Origin: Leptotrichia sp. oral taxon 498
Lineage (GTDB): Bacteria > Fusobacteriota > Fusobacteriia > Fusobacteriales > Leptotrichiaceae
Direction of reading: 5' to 3'
Length of the DNA stretch: 64,000 bases
Assembly (NCBI RefSeq): GCF_002240055.1
Contig: NZ_CP016753.1
Coordinates: 1,612,001 to 1,676,000 of the forward strand
This document shows, in pieces, positions 9,185 through 19,570 of the stretch; positions within the stretch are counted from its first letter, which is position 1, and the number at the start of each line of letters is the position of its first letter. The notes beneath the pieces were generated by a model. The model worked only from the letters and a program-made list of their open reading frames with translations. It was not told where the DNA came from and made no database searches. Made by a program: the position numbers and the translations under genes.

Positions 9185-9404
9185 ATTTTCTTCTCCTCAA
9201 ATTTTTATTAAATAATTTACTTTACTTATAGTTTACCTCATTTTTTTTTGATTTGCAAGTCTAAAAATTATTAACTTTTTATTCAATTATTTTTTTAATT
9301 GTAAAATACTTTTAAAAATGAAAAATATAGACTTTTTTTCCAAAGATGAATAGTTAGATTAGAATTTTAAACTGAGTAAATTAAGGTAAAAAAAAATAAA
9401 AATA

Positions 9405-9434
9405 TTGGAATTTCTAAGAGAAAAATAGTATAAT
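9405..9434 (+). promoter_or_regulatory. htrA promoter
   Basis: TTGGAA (9405-9410) and TATAAT (9429-9434) spaced by 18 nt, 44 nt before the chosen ATG. Confidence 0.6.
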
Positions 9435-9478
9435 AAAAAATAAAAAATTATTCAAAATTATTGAAAGGACTTAAAAGA

Positions 9479-10618
9479 ATGAAATTTAAAAATATATTAA
9501 CGTCATCATTTTTAGCGGCAGCTCTTGCTAGTGGAACAACTATGGCAGAAACATCAGTTTTGCAAAATAAACAAGTTGTTCAAAATACGAATGTATCTAG
9601 TGACATGTACAGAGCGCAAGATGCATTTGCAGCTGTTTATGACAAAGCAAAAGATTCGGTTGTAAATATTAGAACAAAATCGACAATCGTGGTGGAAACT
9701 TATAATCCATTGGAAGCTTTCTTGTTTGGAACTTCAGGAAGAAGACGTGAAAAAAAAGAAACAGGAAGTTTGGGATCAGGATTTATTATTTCAAGTGATG
9801 GTTATATTATGACAAATAACCATGTTATCAATGGTGCGGATGAAATTTATGTAAAAATGTCAGATGGACAAGAATATTTGGCAAAACTTGTGGGAACTTC
9901 TCCAGAAGTTGACATCGCCATATTGAAAGTTATGGCAAATAGAACATTTAAACCGCTTAAATTTGCAAATTCAGACAATATAAAAATAGGACACTGGGCT
10001 ATTGCGTTCGGAAATCCTTTAGGATTAAACAGTTCGATGACAGTTGGAGTGATTGGTGCATCTGGAAGAAGTTCACTTGGAATTGAGCAAGTCGAAAACT
10101 TTATCCAGACAGATGCTGCAATTAACCAAGGAAATAGTGGAGGTCCTCTGCTTAACATCAATGGAGATGTAATTGGAGTAAATACGGCAATTTATTCAAC
10201 AAATGGTGGAAGTGTTGGACTTAGTTTTGCGATTCCATCAAACCTTGCATCAAATGTAAGAGATTCAATTCTAAAATCTGGAAGATATGAAAGACCTTAT
10301 ATTGGAATTTCTGTGCTAGATTTGACGCAGGAAATAAAAAAACAAAGAAATATTCCATATTCAACAGGAATCATGGTTCAGCAGGTTTATTCAGGTTCTC
10401 CGGCTGCAAAATATGGACTAAAAGTGGGGGACATCATTCTTGAAATAAATGGAAAAACAGTGACTTCTGCGGGAGCGTTTATTGGAGAATTGGCAGCTAA
10501 AAAAGTAGGAGAAACTGTAAATTTAAAAGTTTTCTCAGGTGGAAAAGAAAAAAATATATCGATGAAATTGGAATCATTTAGTTATTCTAATCAACAGACA
10601 AATACTCGAAGAAGATAA
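9479..10618 (+). CDS. htrA: HtrA/DegP-type periplasmic serine protease
   Basis: 379-residue trypsin-like protease for envelope protein quality control. A signal peptide (about 1-23, ending SGTTMA) is followed by the protease domain with the full triad: H115 in TNNHVING, D145 in VDIAILKV and S220 in GNSGGPL. One PDZ domain (about 270-365; GIMVQQVYSGSPAAKYGL) follows. A single PDZ makes it DegS/HtrA-like rather than two-PDZ DegP-like. The upstream in-frame TTG at 9461 precedes the AAAGGA (9464-9469) that best serves ATG 9479. Its neighbour is a giant autotransporter whose periplasmic transit it might monitor (inference). Confidence 0.92.
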   Translation: MKFKNILTSSFLAAALASGTTMAETSVLQNKQVVQNTNVSSDMYRAQDAFAAVYDKAKDSVVNIRTKSTIVVETYNPLEAFLFGTSGRRREKKETGSLGSGFIISSDGYIMTNNHVINGADEIYVKMSDGQEYLAKLVGTSPEVDIAILKVMANRTFKPLKFANSDNIKIGHWAIAFGNPLGLNSSMTVGVIGASGRSSLGIEQVENFIQTDAAINQGNSGGPLLNINGDVIGVNTAIYSTNGGSVGLSFAIPSNLASNVRDSILKSGRYERPYIGISVLDLTQEIKKQRNIPYSTGIMVQQVYSGSPAAKYGLKVGDIILEINGKTVTSAGAFIGELAAKKVGETVNLKVFSGGKEKNISMKLESFSYSNQQTNTRRR

Positions 10619-10636
10619 TTTGAAAAATAAAAAAAG

Positions 10637-10664
10637 ATTCTCTCAAAATTGAGGGGATTTTTTT
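10637..10664 (+). terminator. htrA terminator
   Basis: 10-bp stem with two G-U pairs (10637-10646 with 10649-10658), a very short AA-centred loop, and a T run. Confidence 0.65.
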
Positions 10665-10701
10665 ATTTATTTAAAAAAGTTTGAAAATACTAAAATAATT
10701 C

Positions 10702-10729
10702 TTGATTTTTATATAAAAAAAGGTATAAT
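10702..10729 (+). promoter_or_regulatory. Promoter of the large autotransporter
   Basis: TTGATT (10702-10707) and TATAAT (10724-10729, preceded by GG) spaced by 16 nt. The leader is about 130 nt long and includes three tandem AAATTA hexamers (10749-10766). Confidence 0.6.
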
Positions 10730-10868
10730 ACAAGTGATGAAAAAAAACAAATTAAAATTAAAATTAAAAATTAAAAAAATTATTAATAAATTATCACTTA
10801 TTTACTCATCTTAAAACTATTTTTAAATATTTTTTTGATTTTTATTTAAAAAAAAGTGAGGTACAGTT

Positions 10869-13800
10869 ATGACTAGTAACTTAAAGGAAATAAAAAAACA
10901 ATTAAAATCTTTTGCAAAAAGAGTTAAAGATTTTAAATATACTGATTCAGCAGTTATTACATTTTTACTTACTGGAATGATAGCAATCAGCGGTATTTCA
11001 TTTAATCTTTATTCAGCTCAGGATGAAATAAAAGTACAGACACAAGCGATAAACACGTCGGTTATGCAACTTAAAAGAGACTTTAAGCGAGCAAGACAAG
11101 AAAATAATAAACTTCTAAGAAACACAAATTTGGAATTAATTCAATTAATGGAACAGGGAGATCACGTAGTTAAATCACCTTGGAGCTCTTGGCAATATGG
11201 AATGAATTATGTGTATAACGACTGGCAAGGAACTTATAAAGGTCGTGGAGATAAAAAGGCAAAATATCCTTATGAAGGGGTTTATCAGAGAAGTTTGGAC
11301 ATTTACGAGAGATCAGTTTCGCCAGACAGTGACAAATACGGACTGTTAAGCAGAAACAGAAGACCAAATTTTGCCTTGGGTTCAGCCGCTGGATACGGTA
11401 TAGGAAGTTTCAAACCTGTTAAGGAGCCAATTGTACCATTTGAGGTAAATGCAGGGATACGTCCAAGAAGCATAAATAAATCAGCAATAAGAATAGCAGA
11501 TAAGACGGCAGTTACACCTACATTGCCAGAAGCAATTAGCTTTACTCCGCCAAAACCAGTTATTGGATTGCCAGAATTACCAAATTTACCATCACCACCG
11601 AGTTTTAATATACAGTTAGGTTCTTATTGTAATACAATGAGATCGACAAATTGTGGTGGTATGGGCACTAATGGGGGAGCATACAATGGAGTGTATCAAA
11701 ATTATGCTGTATCTATAGTTGGCTCAACAGTTTCGGGAATACTTACAGATGGTCATCCTTCATTAAGATATTCTTGGAGTGATAGTCGTAGAGGATCTAT
11801 GAATCCATCAGTTTTATTAAAATCATATTTCGATCTTCAAGGTACATATACATTAAGCACTAGTTTGACAATCTCCTCTATAAATCCAGTGGCAAATGAC
11901 AATACATTGTCTACTGATAATCGTCAAGTTTTTTTAGTAGGAGGTTCAAGAATAGCAACATTGGATAATGCTCCAGCAGGATCAACTCTTACCAACGCTA
12001 CGACAATAAACCTAGAAGGTCCATTAACAGTAGGATTCGAAGCACAAACAGATAATCTCGGAAGTGGTTCTAAACATAATACTACCGCAGATAATAGAAG
12101 TTTGGTTAATTCAGGAACTATAACAGATGCTAATGAAACAACTTCAACTGAACTAGACAGCAAACTTGCTAAAGGCGGGCAGATAACATTAACAGGTAAT
12201 AATGCAACAACAGTAACAAGAACTGCAGAGGGGTACACGGGATATAAAATAGGATTAATATTAACTCGTGAAGATGAAGAACAGTATGATATATATAATT
12301 TGATTAATAATAGTGGTGGTATGATAAATTTTCAGGGAGAAAATTCAATTGGAATTCAAATATATGCTCCATATGATCTTAATACTAACTTTGCAGCTAA
12401 TGTTGTAGTTTCTAATAATACTGGTGGAACTATAAAGATGGGCGGGAAAAAAAGTTATGGTATGAAATGGTCTTCCCGTGTATCAAATAGTAGCACAATG
12501 GAGAATAACGGAACGATTATTGTAAGTGGAGATGCAGGAGTTGATAATGATGGAAAACCAATAAATTCATTATCATCAGGAATTGCCGTTATAGAAAATC
12601 AAAACTTTACTAATGAAAGATCAATAAGAGCATGGAATGGTAAAGTCAAGAATAATGGAACAATCAATGTTTCTGGTGGTAAAGGTAACACAGGTATGGT
12701 ATTGATTGTAAATGCTCCTGATGATATAACGAATGATGCAAATGGAACAATTACTGTTAGCAGTATAGCTAAAAGGCAAAATATAGCTATGAGAGTAGAT
12801 AAAGGAACTAAAGCAGATACGGATGCAATGGGAAATCCTCCAAAAGCAATAAACAATGGAACAATCAATTTAGACGGCGACTCATCAATAGGGATGGTTG
12901 GGACAAATGCTGATGTTGTAAATAATGCCAATAAAACAATAGGAACTACTAGTGGTAAGACAATCATTAATGGAATTGGAATGGCAACATCTGGTGGATC
13001 TCTTACAAATAATGGAAGAATTACATTGGAGGGAACAGGAGTTTCAAGTAATGTAGGAGCATATATGACCAAAGGAACTGGAAATCCTACTGGAACTTTT
13101 GGTTCGGGAAGTGCTATTACAGTAAAAGGTACTGATTCAACTGGTGTATTGATTACAAACGGTACATTAAGTTATCAAGGAACTACAGAAGCACAAGGAG
13201 ATGGAGTGACAGGTCTGTTAGTTGGAGACAATGGCTCTAATACAGCTGCTGTAACTGCTGCTGGTTCAGGAACTGTAACAGTAAATGGTGGTGCTGCAAC
13301 ATCTGCTGGAGTTTATGAAAATGCTACAACTAAGGTTAAAAAAGGATCTTATGGTATTGTTGTAGGGAAGGGGTCAAGCCTTGTAAGCAGTGGATCTAAT
13401 AATGTTAATGTAATTGCCAATGTTAAAGGAGCGGAATCAATCGGATTATATTCTGGAGAAAGTGCAACATTGGAAGTTGGGGATCATGATGTAAAAGCAT
13501 ACGATGGTGCTGTAAACTATGATGCTGATAAAAATTCAACTATAACATTAAAAGGAACAGGAACTGCAACTACAGGGCAAAAGTCATTGCTGTTCTATAC
13601 AGGGTCAGATAATGCAAACCAAGGAAAAGTTTTAATAAATGGAACTATGACAGCAACTGTTGAAGGTGGAACAACTCCTAACACTAGAGGTAACGCTTTT
13701 CTTTATGTAGGAAATGGTGGAGATTTTGGGAAATCTCAAATTGAAAACTGGGCAAAGAATAACTTTGGAGATGGAACAAATTCAACTTTAGGGCATTTAA

Positions 13801-16800
13801 CATTAAATATGAACAGCGGTTCAAGACTGTTCATTGCACAAAATGTTAAGATGGACCTGTCTGATACGACTGGAAATACAGTTTCAACTGCTACAGGTGC
13901 ACATATAAATGGAACTGACTATAAGACATTCATGCTGTATTTAAGCAAACTTGCAATCAACCAGGATGTAAATTTAGATGATGCAACTGACGCATATAAC
14001 CAGCTTGAAATTTCAAATTCATCAATAACAAATGCAAATACTAAGACTATCACAGGAACAAAGGCTAATCAGGTTGCAATGGCTCAGGAAAATAATAAGG
14101 GTCTGTATGCAAGAAATAAGGTTACATTATCAAATGAAGGGACAATTAACTTAAGTGGTGCAGGTTCTACAGGAATGTATGCCAAGTTTGGAGAATTGTA
14201 TAATAAAGCAACAGGAGTTATGACAATAGGTGACAAATCAACTGCTATTTATGGTATTGATGATTCATTAATTGAAAATGCAGGTAAGATCACAATAGGT
14301 TCTAATTCTACAGGACTGTATTCAGAAGGTTCCACATCACAGACAATAAAAAATACAGGAACTATAGAAACGTCTGGAAATGATTCGGTTGCGATTTCCT
14401 ACAAGCCAGATGCGGGACTTGGTTCAGGAACAGTGCTTGAAAATACAGGAAAAATCACAATGACAGGTGACAGAAATACAGCAGTTTATGCAACAGGAAC
14501 ACCAGGATATACAGCTAAAAACAGCGGAACAATCACATTGGGAGATTCGGCATCAATTACAAGTCCTAATGTCGGGCTTTACACAGATCATAATAGTGTA
14601 CCATTGCAAAATACAGGAAAAATAGAATCTGGAAACAATACAATTGGAGTATATGGACACAATGTAGAAAATTCAGGTGACTTGAAGATAGGAAATGCTG
14701 CAATTGGAATTTACTCTCAAAGCGGAAATGTTAATTTAACAGGAGGAACAATTACAACTGGAACAGATGAGGCAGTTGGAGTTTACACAGTGGGAAGCGG
14801 ACAAACTGTTACAAACAGCGGAACAGCATTCAACATTGGAAACAACTCGTTTGGATTTGTAAACGTCGGGACAGGAAATACAATAACTTCAAGCATTTCA
14901 AATGTAGGGCTTGGGGACAACAATGTGTACATGTATTCAAATGATACGGCAGGAACTGTGACAAACTCTACAAAAATAACTTCTACTGGAGAACAGAACT
15001 ATGGAATCTATTCAGCAGGAACAGTAACAAATAATGCAGATATTAATTTGTCAAGCGGAAAAGGAAGTGTGGCAGTTTACAGTATAAAAGGTGGAACTGC
15101 GACAAATAATGCGACAATTACGGTAGGAGAGTCAGATGTTGCAAGCAGCCTTTACTCAATAGGTATGGGTGCAGGATATTCTACAACTGATACAGGAAAC
15201 ATTGTAAATAAAGGAACAATTAATGTAAATGGAAAACACAGCATAGGTATGTATGCAAGTGGAGCAGGAAGTACGGCGACAAATGATGGAAACATTGTAT
15301 TGAATGCAAGCAACACGACAGGTATCTACGTTGACAATGGAGCGACAGCAATTAATAACAAATCAATTACGACTGGTTCAGGAACTTACACAAATGCAGT
15401 AGGGGTATATCTTGGAAAAGATTCTAAATTGATAAATAACAAAGGCGCAACAATTAACATAAATGCTAAAAATGGTGTGGGAGTTTACTTGAAAGGTGGA
15501 ATAGTAGCAAACTACGGAACAATCACAGTAAATGGTGCTTCTAAAACAAATAACAATGATGTGGACGGAAACATAATATACCAATTTACAGTGCCTGAAA
15601 CAGGAAAAGGAGTAGGCGGAGTAGCAATCGACGCACCAGCAGGAGCGCAAACAGCTACAATCACAGTAAATGGAGTGCCACAAACACCAGTGGTAGTAAA
15701 TACAAAAGGTAGAAACCCGATAACAGTATCAGCTTCAAGTATTGGACTGTATGTAAATACATCAGGAGTTGACTACACAAGATCAATAGACGGATTGCAA
15801 AACTTGACAAGTGAAGCAGACTTAATTATTGGTAATGAAGCGGCTGAGTCAACAAACAGCAAATATATATTAGTAAACGATCCTAATATAATAAATCCGT
15901 ATAAAACAGCAATGCTAAGCAATCCAAACATTAAGTGGAATGTGTACTCAGGTTCAATAAGTTGGATAGCTACTCCAACACTAGATCCGAATGACGGTTC
16001 AATAACAAGCCTATATATGGCAAAAATACCGTATACAGAATGGGCAGGAAGACAGGCTACGCCAGTAGACAGCACAGATACATACAACTTTGCAGACGGG
16101 CTTGAGCAAAGATACGGAGTTGAAGCTTTAGGAACTAGGGAAAGACAGGTATTCAGCAAATTGAATGGAATTGGAAACAACGAGGAAGTATTACTGTACC
16201 AAGCATTCGACGAAATGATGGGACACCAATATGGAAATGTTCAACAGAGAATAAATTCCACAGGAAATGCTTTGGACAAGGAATTTACTTATTTGCATGA
16301 TAACTGGAAAAATTCATCTAAACAAAGCAACAAAATTAAAGTATTTGGTCAAAGAGATGAATACAAGACTGATACAGCAGGAATAATTGATTATACAAGT
16401 AACGCCTACGGTGTGGCTTACGTTCATGAAGATGAAACTGTAAGATTGGGAAATTCTTCTGGATGGTATGCAGGAGCAGTAAACAACAGATTTAAATTCA
16501 AAGATATAGGAAAATCAAGAGAAAATCAAACTATGATAAAAGCGGGAGTCTTTAAAACAATGTCTCCATCTTTTGACCACAATGGTTCACTTAGATGGAC
16601 AATAGCAGGAGATGTATTTGCAGGAAGAAATGAAATGAAACGTAGATTCCTGGTAGTTGATGACATCTTTAATGCAAAAGCTGACTACACATCATATGGT
16701 GCGGCATTCAAGACAGATTTGGGATATGATGTCCGTTTAAGTGAAAGAGCACACCTAAGACCATATGGAGCGTTGAAGATGGAATATGGAAGATTTACTG

Positions 16801-17174
16801 ATATTAAAGAAGATTCAGGGGAAATCAGACTAGAAGTTGACGGAAACGACTATTTCTCAGTAAAACCGGAAGTTGGATTGGAATTTAAGTATGTACAGCC
16901 AATGGCATTAAAAACAAACTTGTCAGTAGGACTTGCAGCAGCGTATGAAAATGAATTGGGAAGAGTTGCAAACGGTAAGAACAAGGCAAGAGTAAGATAC
17001 ACAGAGGCCGACTGGTTTGGAGTTAGAGGAGAAAAGGAAAATAGACGAGGAAACGGTAAATTTGACCTTAATGTCGGAATTGACAACACAAGATTCGGAG
17101 TAACAGTAAATGCTGGATATGACACTAAGGGAGAAAATATTAGAGGTGGACTTGGATTTAGATTGATTTATTAG
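10869..17174 (+). CDS. Giant type Va autotransporter adhesin-like protein
   Basis: 2101 residues. The N-terminus is an extended export region: about 35 charged residues, a hydrophobic segment (ITFLLTGMIAISGISF), then a coiled-coil-like stretch and a proline-rich linker (LPELPNLPSPPSF), as in Leptotrichia proteins annotated with an autotransporter-associated N-terminal domain. The passenger (about 330-1780) consists of degenerate beta-helix repeats of the form 'N-x-G-x-I ... G-x-x-S-x-G-(I/M)'. The last 300 or so residues form an outer-membrane beta-barrel ending GGLGFRLIY, with the terminal aromatic residue expected for BAM-dependent insertion. No protease or lipase motif was seen, so adhesion or biofilm function is inferred. 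RBS AGTGAGG is at 10855-10861. Confidence 0.9.
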   Translation: MTSNLKEIKKQLKSFAKRVKDFKYTDSAVITFLLTGMIAISGISFNLYSAQDEIKVQTQAINTSVMQLKRDFKRARQENNKLLRNTNLELIQLMEQGDHVVKSPWSSWQYGMNYVYNDWQGTYKGRGDKKAKYPYEGVYQRSLDIYERSVSPDSDKYGLLSRNRRPNFALGSAAGYGIGSFKPVKEPIVPFEVNAGIRPRSINKSAIRIADKTAVTPTLPEAISFTPPKPVIGLPELPNLPSPPSFNIQLGSYCNTMRSTNCGGMGTNGGAYNGVYQNYAVSIVGSTVSGILTDGHPSLRYSWSDSRRGSMNPSVLLKSYFDLQGTYTLSTSLTISSINPVANDNTLSTDNRQVFLVGGSRIATLDNAPAGSTLTNATTINLEGPLTVGFEAQTDNLGSGSKHNTTADNRSLVNSGTITDANETTSTELDSKLAKGGQITLTGNNATTVTRTAEGYTGYKIGLILTREDEEQYDIYNLINNSGGMINFQGENSIGIQIYAPYDLNTNFAANVVVSNNTGGTIKMGGKKSYGMKWSSRVSNSSTMENNGTIIVSGDAGVDNDGKPINSLSSGIAVIENQNFTNERSIRAWNGKVKNNGTINVSGGKGNTGMVLIVNAPDDITNDANGTITVSSIAKRQNIAMRVDKGTKADTDAMGNPPKAINNGTINLDGDSSIGMVGTNADVVNNANKTIGTTSGKTIINGIGMATSGGSLTNNGRITLEGTGVSSNVGAYMTKGTGNPTGTFGSGSAITVKGTDSTGVLITNGTLSYQGTTEAQGDGVTGLLVGDNGSNTAAVTAAGSGTVTVNGGAATSAGVYENATTKVKKGSYGIVVGKGSSLVSSGSNNVNVIANVKGAESIGLYSGESATLEVGDHDVKAYDGAVNYDADKNSTITLKGTGTATTGQKSLLFYTGSDNANQGKVLINGTMTATVEGGTTPNTRGNAFLYVGNGGDFGKSQIENWAKNNFGDGTNSTLGHLTLNMNSGSRLFIAQNVKMDLSDTTGNTVSTATGAHINGTDYKTFMLYLSKLAINQDVNLDDATDAYNQLEISNSSITNANTKTITGTKANQVAMAQENNKGLYARNKVTLSNEGTINLSGAGSTGMYAKFGELYNKATGVMTIGDKSTAIYGIDDSLIENAGKITIGSNSTGLYSEGSTSQTIKNTGTIETSGNDSVAISYKPDAGLGSGTVLENTGKITMTGDRNTAVYATGTPGYTAKNSGTITLGDSASITSPNVGLYTDHNSVPLQNTGKIESGNNTIGVYGHNVENSGDLKIGNAAIGIYSQSGNVNLTGGTITTGTDEAVGVYTVGSGQTVTNSGTAFNIGNNSFGFVNVGTGNTITSSISNVGLGDNNVYMYSNDTAGTVTNSTKITSTGEQNYGIYSAGTVTNNADINLSSGKGSVAVYSIKGGTATNNATITVGESDVASSLYSIGMGAGYSTTDTGNIVNKGTINVNGKHSIGMYASGAGSTATNDGNIVLNASNTTGIYVDNGATAINNKSITTGSGTYTNAVGVYLGKDSKLINNKGATININAKNGVGVYLKGGIVANYGTITVNGASKTNNNDVDGNIIYQFTVPETGKGVGGVAIDAPAGAQTATITVNGVPQTPVVVNTKGRNPITVSASSIGLYVNTSGVDYTRSIDGLQNLTSEADLIIGNEAAESTNSKYILVNDPNIINPYKTAMLSNPNIKWNVYSGSISWIATPTLDPNDGSITSLYMAKIPYTEWAGRQATPVDSTDTYNFADGLEQRYGVEALGTRERQVFSKLNGIGNNEEVLLYQAFDEMMGHQYGNVQQRINSTGNALDKEFTYLHDNWKNSSKQSNKIKVFGQRDEYKTDTAGIIDYTSNAYGVAYVHEDETVRLGNSSGWYAGAVNNRFKFKDIGKSRENQTMIKAGVFKTMSPSFDHNGSLRWTIAGDVFAGRNEMKRRFLVVDDIFNAKADYTSYGAAFKTDLGYDVRLSERAHLRPYGALKMEYGRFTDIKEDSGEIRLEVDGNDYFSVKPEVGLEFKYVQPMALKTNLSVGLAAAYENELGRVANGKNKARVRYTEADWFGVRGEKENRRGNGKFDLNVGIDNTRFGVTVNAGYDTKGENIRGGLGFRLIY

Positions 17175-17220
17175 TTAAATTTTTGAAAATACAGTAAAAT
17201 AAAAAAATAAAGTAAGAAAA

Positions 17221-17256
17221 AATAGTGGAACTGAAAAAAGTTCCATTATTTTTTTG
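17221..17256 (+). terminator. Terminator of the large autotransporter
   Basis: 12-bp stem (17221-17232 with 17239-17250, one G-U), 6-nt loop, then a T run. Confidence 0.8.
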
Positions 17257-17289
17257 TTTGAAAAATTGTATATATCTTTTTTAAAATTA

Positions 17290-17318
17290 TTGGAAAAAAT
17301 TGATTAATTTGATATAAT
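17290..17318 (+). promoter_or_regulatory. Promoter of the U32 gene
   Basis: TTGGAA (17290-17295) and TATAAT (17313-17318) with a 17-nt spacer. Confidence 0.6.
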
Positions 17319-17353
17319 ATAAATAAAATAAATTTTTATGGAGAGAAAATGAA

Positions 17354-19546
17354 GTGATTAAAAAAAATAATAAATTAAATATTTTAGCACCAGCTGGAAA
17401 TTATGAAAAACTTGTTGCGGCGGTAAAGGCTGGAGCAAATGAAGTTTTTTTTGGTCTGAAAGGATTTAGTGCCAGAAGAAATAATGAAAATTTAGATATG
17501 AAAGAAGTTTTTAGCGCCATTGACTATGCGCATTTACACGGTGTTAAAGCGATTATGGCTTTTAATACGATTTTAAAAGATAGTGAAATCAAAAGTATGT
17601 ATAACAATATAAAAAGAGTGTATGAATACGGTGTAGATGCGGTTATTGTGCAGGATTTGGGATTGGTCAAATTTTTAAAAGAAAATTTTCCAAATTTAAA
17701 ACTTCATGCAAGTACGCAAATGACAGTTGCTAATCATATTGAAGCCAATAGGTTAAAAGAAATGGGACTTGGCAGAGTTTGTCTTGCAAGAGAATTATCT
17801 TTTGAGGAAATTAAGGAAATTAGAAAAAATACTGATATTGAGCTAGAAATTTTTGTGTCGGGCTCGCTTTGTATCTCGTATTCAGGAAATTGCTATATAA
17901 GCAGTTTTATTGGCGGTAGAAGCGGAAATCGTGGACTTTGTGCTTATTCTTGCAGAAAAAAGTTTACCGATGAAAGTGGGAAAAGTGCGTATTTTTTGAG
18001 TCCAAATGATCAGCTTTTGCAGGAAAAAGAGATTAATTTATTAAAAAAAATTGGAGTTGATGCGCTAAAAGTTGAAGGGCGGAAAAAATCTAGCGAGTAT
18101 GTCTTTGAAACGGTAAGTTACTATGATAATATTTTAAAGGGGACTCCAAGGCCGACAGAAAGCTATAAACTTTTTAATAGAGGATATTCCAAAGGTTATT
18201 TTTATTTGGATGACAAGCTTATGAATCAAAAGTATTCTTCAAATTTTGGGTATTTTTTGGGAGTTAGATTAGGTAGTTCGAATAATTTTAAAATTGACGA
18301 TGAATTAATTTTAGGTGATGGAGTTCAATTTGTTGATGAAAATTTTGAAAAAATTTCAGGAGAATATGTCAATAAAATTATTTTTAACGGCGAAAAAGTT
18401 CAAAAGGCTAAAAAAAATGACACGATTTCGATTGGAAAACTTCCAAAAGGGACAAAATATATTTATAAAAATTATTCTAAAGAACTCAATGACAAAATTA
18501 TTCACAATATAAAAGTTTCCAAAAGATTTTCTGCCATTGATGCAGAATTTGTTGCCGAAAAAGGTAAAAAATTGAAACTTACTTTTGAGATTAAAAATTT
18601 GAAAAATGAAAAAATAACGGTCACAAAAGAAAGTGATTTTGTTTTGGATGAAATTGCAAAAAAAATGATTTCAAAAGAACAAATTGCTGAGAAAATTGCG
18701 GAACTTGGCGATACATCATTTGAACTTGCAAATGTTAAAATAATTTATGATGGAAATTCGTTTATTCCATTTAGTGAACTTAAAAACTTAAAAAGATTGT
18801 GCACACAAGAGCTTTCTAAAGAGCTTTTAGCGTCTTACAAAAGAGTTGCACCTGAAAAGAAAGAATATGAATTTTTGCAGGAAAAAGTTGTAAAAAATCC
18901 TATTTTTTCTGTGCTTGTTTCAAATGAACGGCAAGAAAAAGTCTGTCGTGAGCTTGGAATTGCTAAAATTTATAAAAAGCAGTTTGATGTGGCAAAAGAG
19001 AAGAATCTTGATAAAATAGAAATAAACACAAATTTGGCATCAAATCTTTATCAAGTTGTGATGGGCGAGAAAAATGGATTAAAAGGGCAATCACTTGATT
19101 GGAACTTAAATGTTTTTAACAATTTTACAGTAGAAGTTTTTTCTCAATTTCCAAATTTGGAAACCATATTTTTGTCGCCTGAACTAAGCTATCGGCAATT
19201 GAAAGTTATAAAAAGTGATAAGATAAAAAAGGGACTTGTAATTTATGGACATCTGAAAGGAATGTATATTGAACATAAAATTTTTAATGAAAAGTATAAA
19301 GAGCTTGAGGGAGAGTTTTATGACAAATATAAAATTGTAAAAAATGATTTGGATAATATCGAACTTTATTTAAATAAGCCTATGAATTTGATTCCTAAAC
19401 TGGACGAAATTTTGGAGCTGGGGCTTGATGAATTGAGGCTCGATTTTACTTTTGAGACAGAGAAGGAAATTAAAAAAGTTATTGAAAGTTTGACGACAAA
19501 AAGTGGGAAATATACTCCGTATGCTTTTGAACAGGGGGTTTTATAA
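17354..19546 (+). CDS. U32 family protein, RlhA-like (RNA hydroxylation)
   Basis: 730 residues. The N-terminal U32 domain opens with LNILAPAGNYEKLVAAVKAG and holds the family signature EIFVSGSLCISYSGNCYIS. Four cysteines (C173, C180, C196, C200) match the iron-sulfur ligands of U32 RNA hydroxylases. The long C-terminal extension corresponds to the DUF3656-type region of E. coli RlhA (23S rRNA C2501 hydroxylation), unlike the shorter TrhP (tRNA U34). U32 proteins are historically called collagenases. RNA modification is the better-supported role, but the exact substrate here is inferred. The start is GTG 17354 after GGAGAG; the nearby ATG at 17349 hits a stop after one codon. Confidence 0.8.
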   Translation: MIKKNNKLNILAPAGNYEKLVAAVKAGANEVFFGLKGFSARRNNENLDMKEVFSAIDYAHLHGVKAIMAFNTILKDSEIKSMYNNIKRVYEYGVDAVIVQDLGLVKFLKENFPNLKLHASTQMTVANHIEANRLKEMGLGRVCLARELSFEEIKEIRKNTDIELEIFVSGSLCISYSGNCYISSFIGGRSGNRGLCAYSCRKKFTDESGKSAYFLSPNDQLLQEKEINLLKKIGVDALKVEGRKKSSEYVFETVSYYDNILKGTPRPTESYKLFNRGYSKGYFYLDDKLMNQKYSSNFGYFLGVRLGSSNNFKIDDELILGDGVQFVDENFEKISGEYVNKIIFNGEKVQKAKKNDTISIGKLPKGTKYIYKNYSKELNDKIIHNIKVSKRFSAIDAEFVAEKGKKLKLTFEIKNLKNEKITVTKESDFVLDEIAKKMISKEQIAEKIAELGDTSFELANVKIIYDGNSFIPFSELKNLKRLCTQELSKELLASYKRVAPEKKEYEFLQEKVVKNPIFSVLVSNERQEKVCRELGIAKIYKKQFDVAKEKNLDKIEINTNLASNLYQVVMGEKNGLKGQSLDWNLNVFNNFTVEVFSQFPNLETIFLSPELSYRQLKVIKSDKIKKGLVIYGHLKGMYIEHKIFNEKYKELEGEFYDKYKIVKNDLDNIELYLNKPMNLIPKLDEILELGLDELRLDFTFETEKEIKKVIESLTTKSGKYTPYAFEQGVL

Positions 19547-19570
19547 AAATTAAAATTTTAAGGAGAAAAA

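Noticed and set aside
12599-13072. Long minus-strand ORFs inside the giant autotransporter (also 11924-12238, 15378-15683, 15773-16180, 16850-17125)
   Set aside because: They lie opposite a well-supported coding frame, lack ribosome binding sites, and encode low-complexity Val/Pro/Leu-rich protein, as expected of the antisense of beta-helix repeats.
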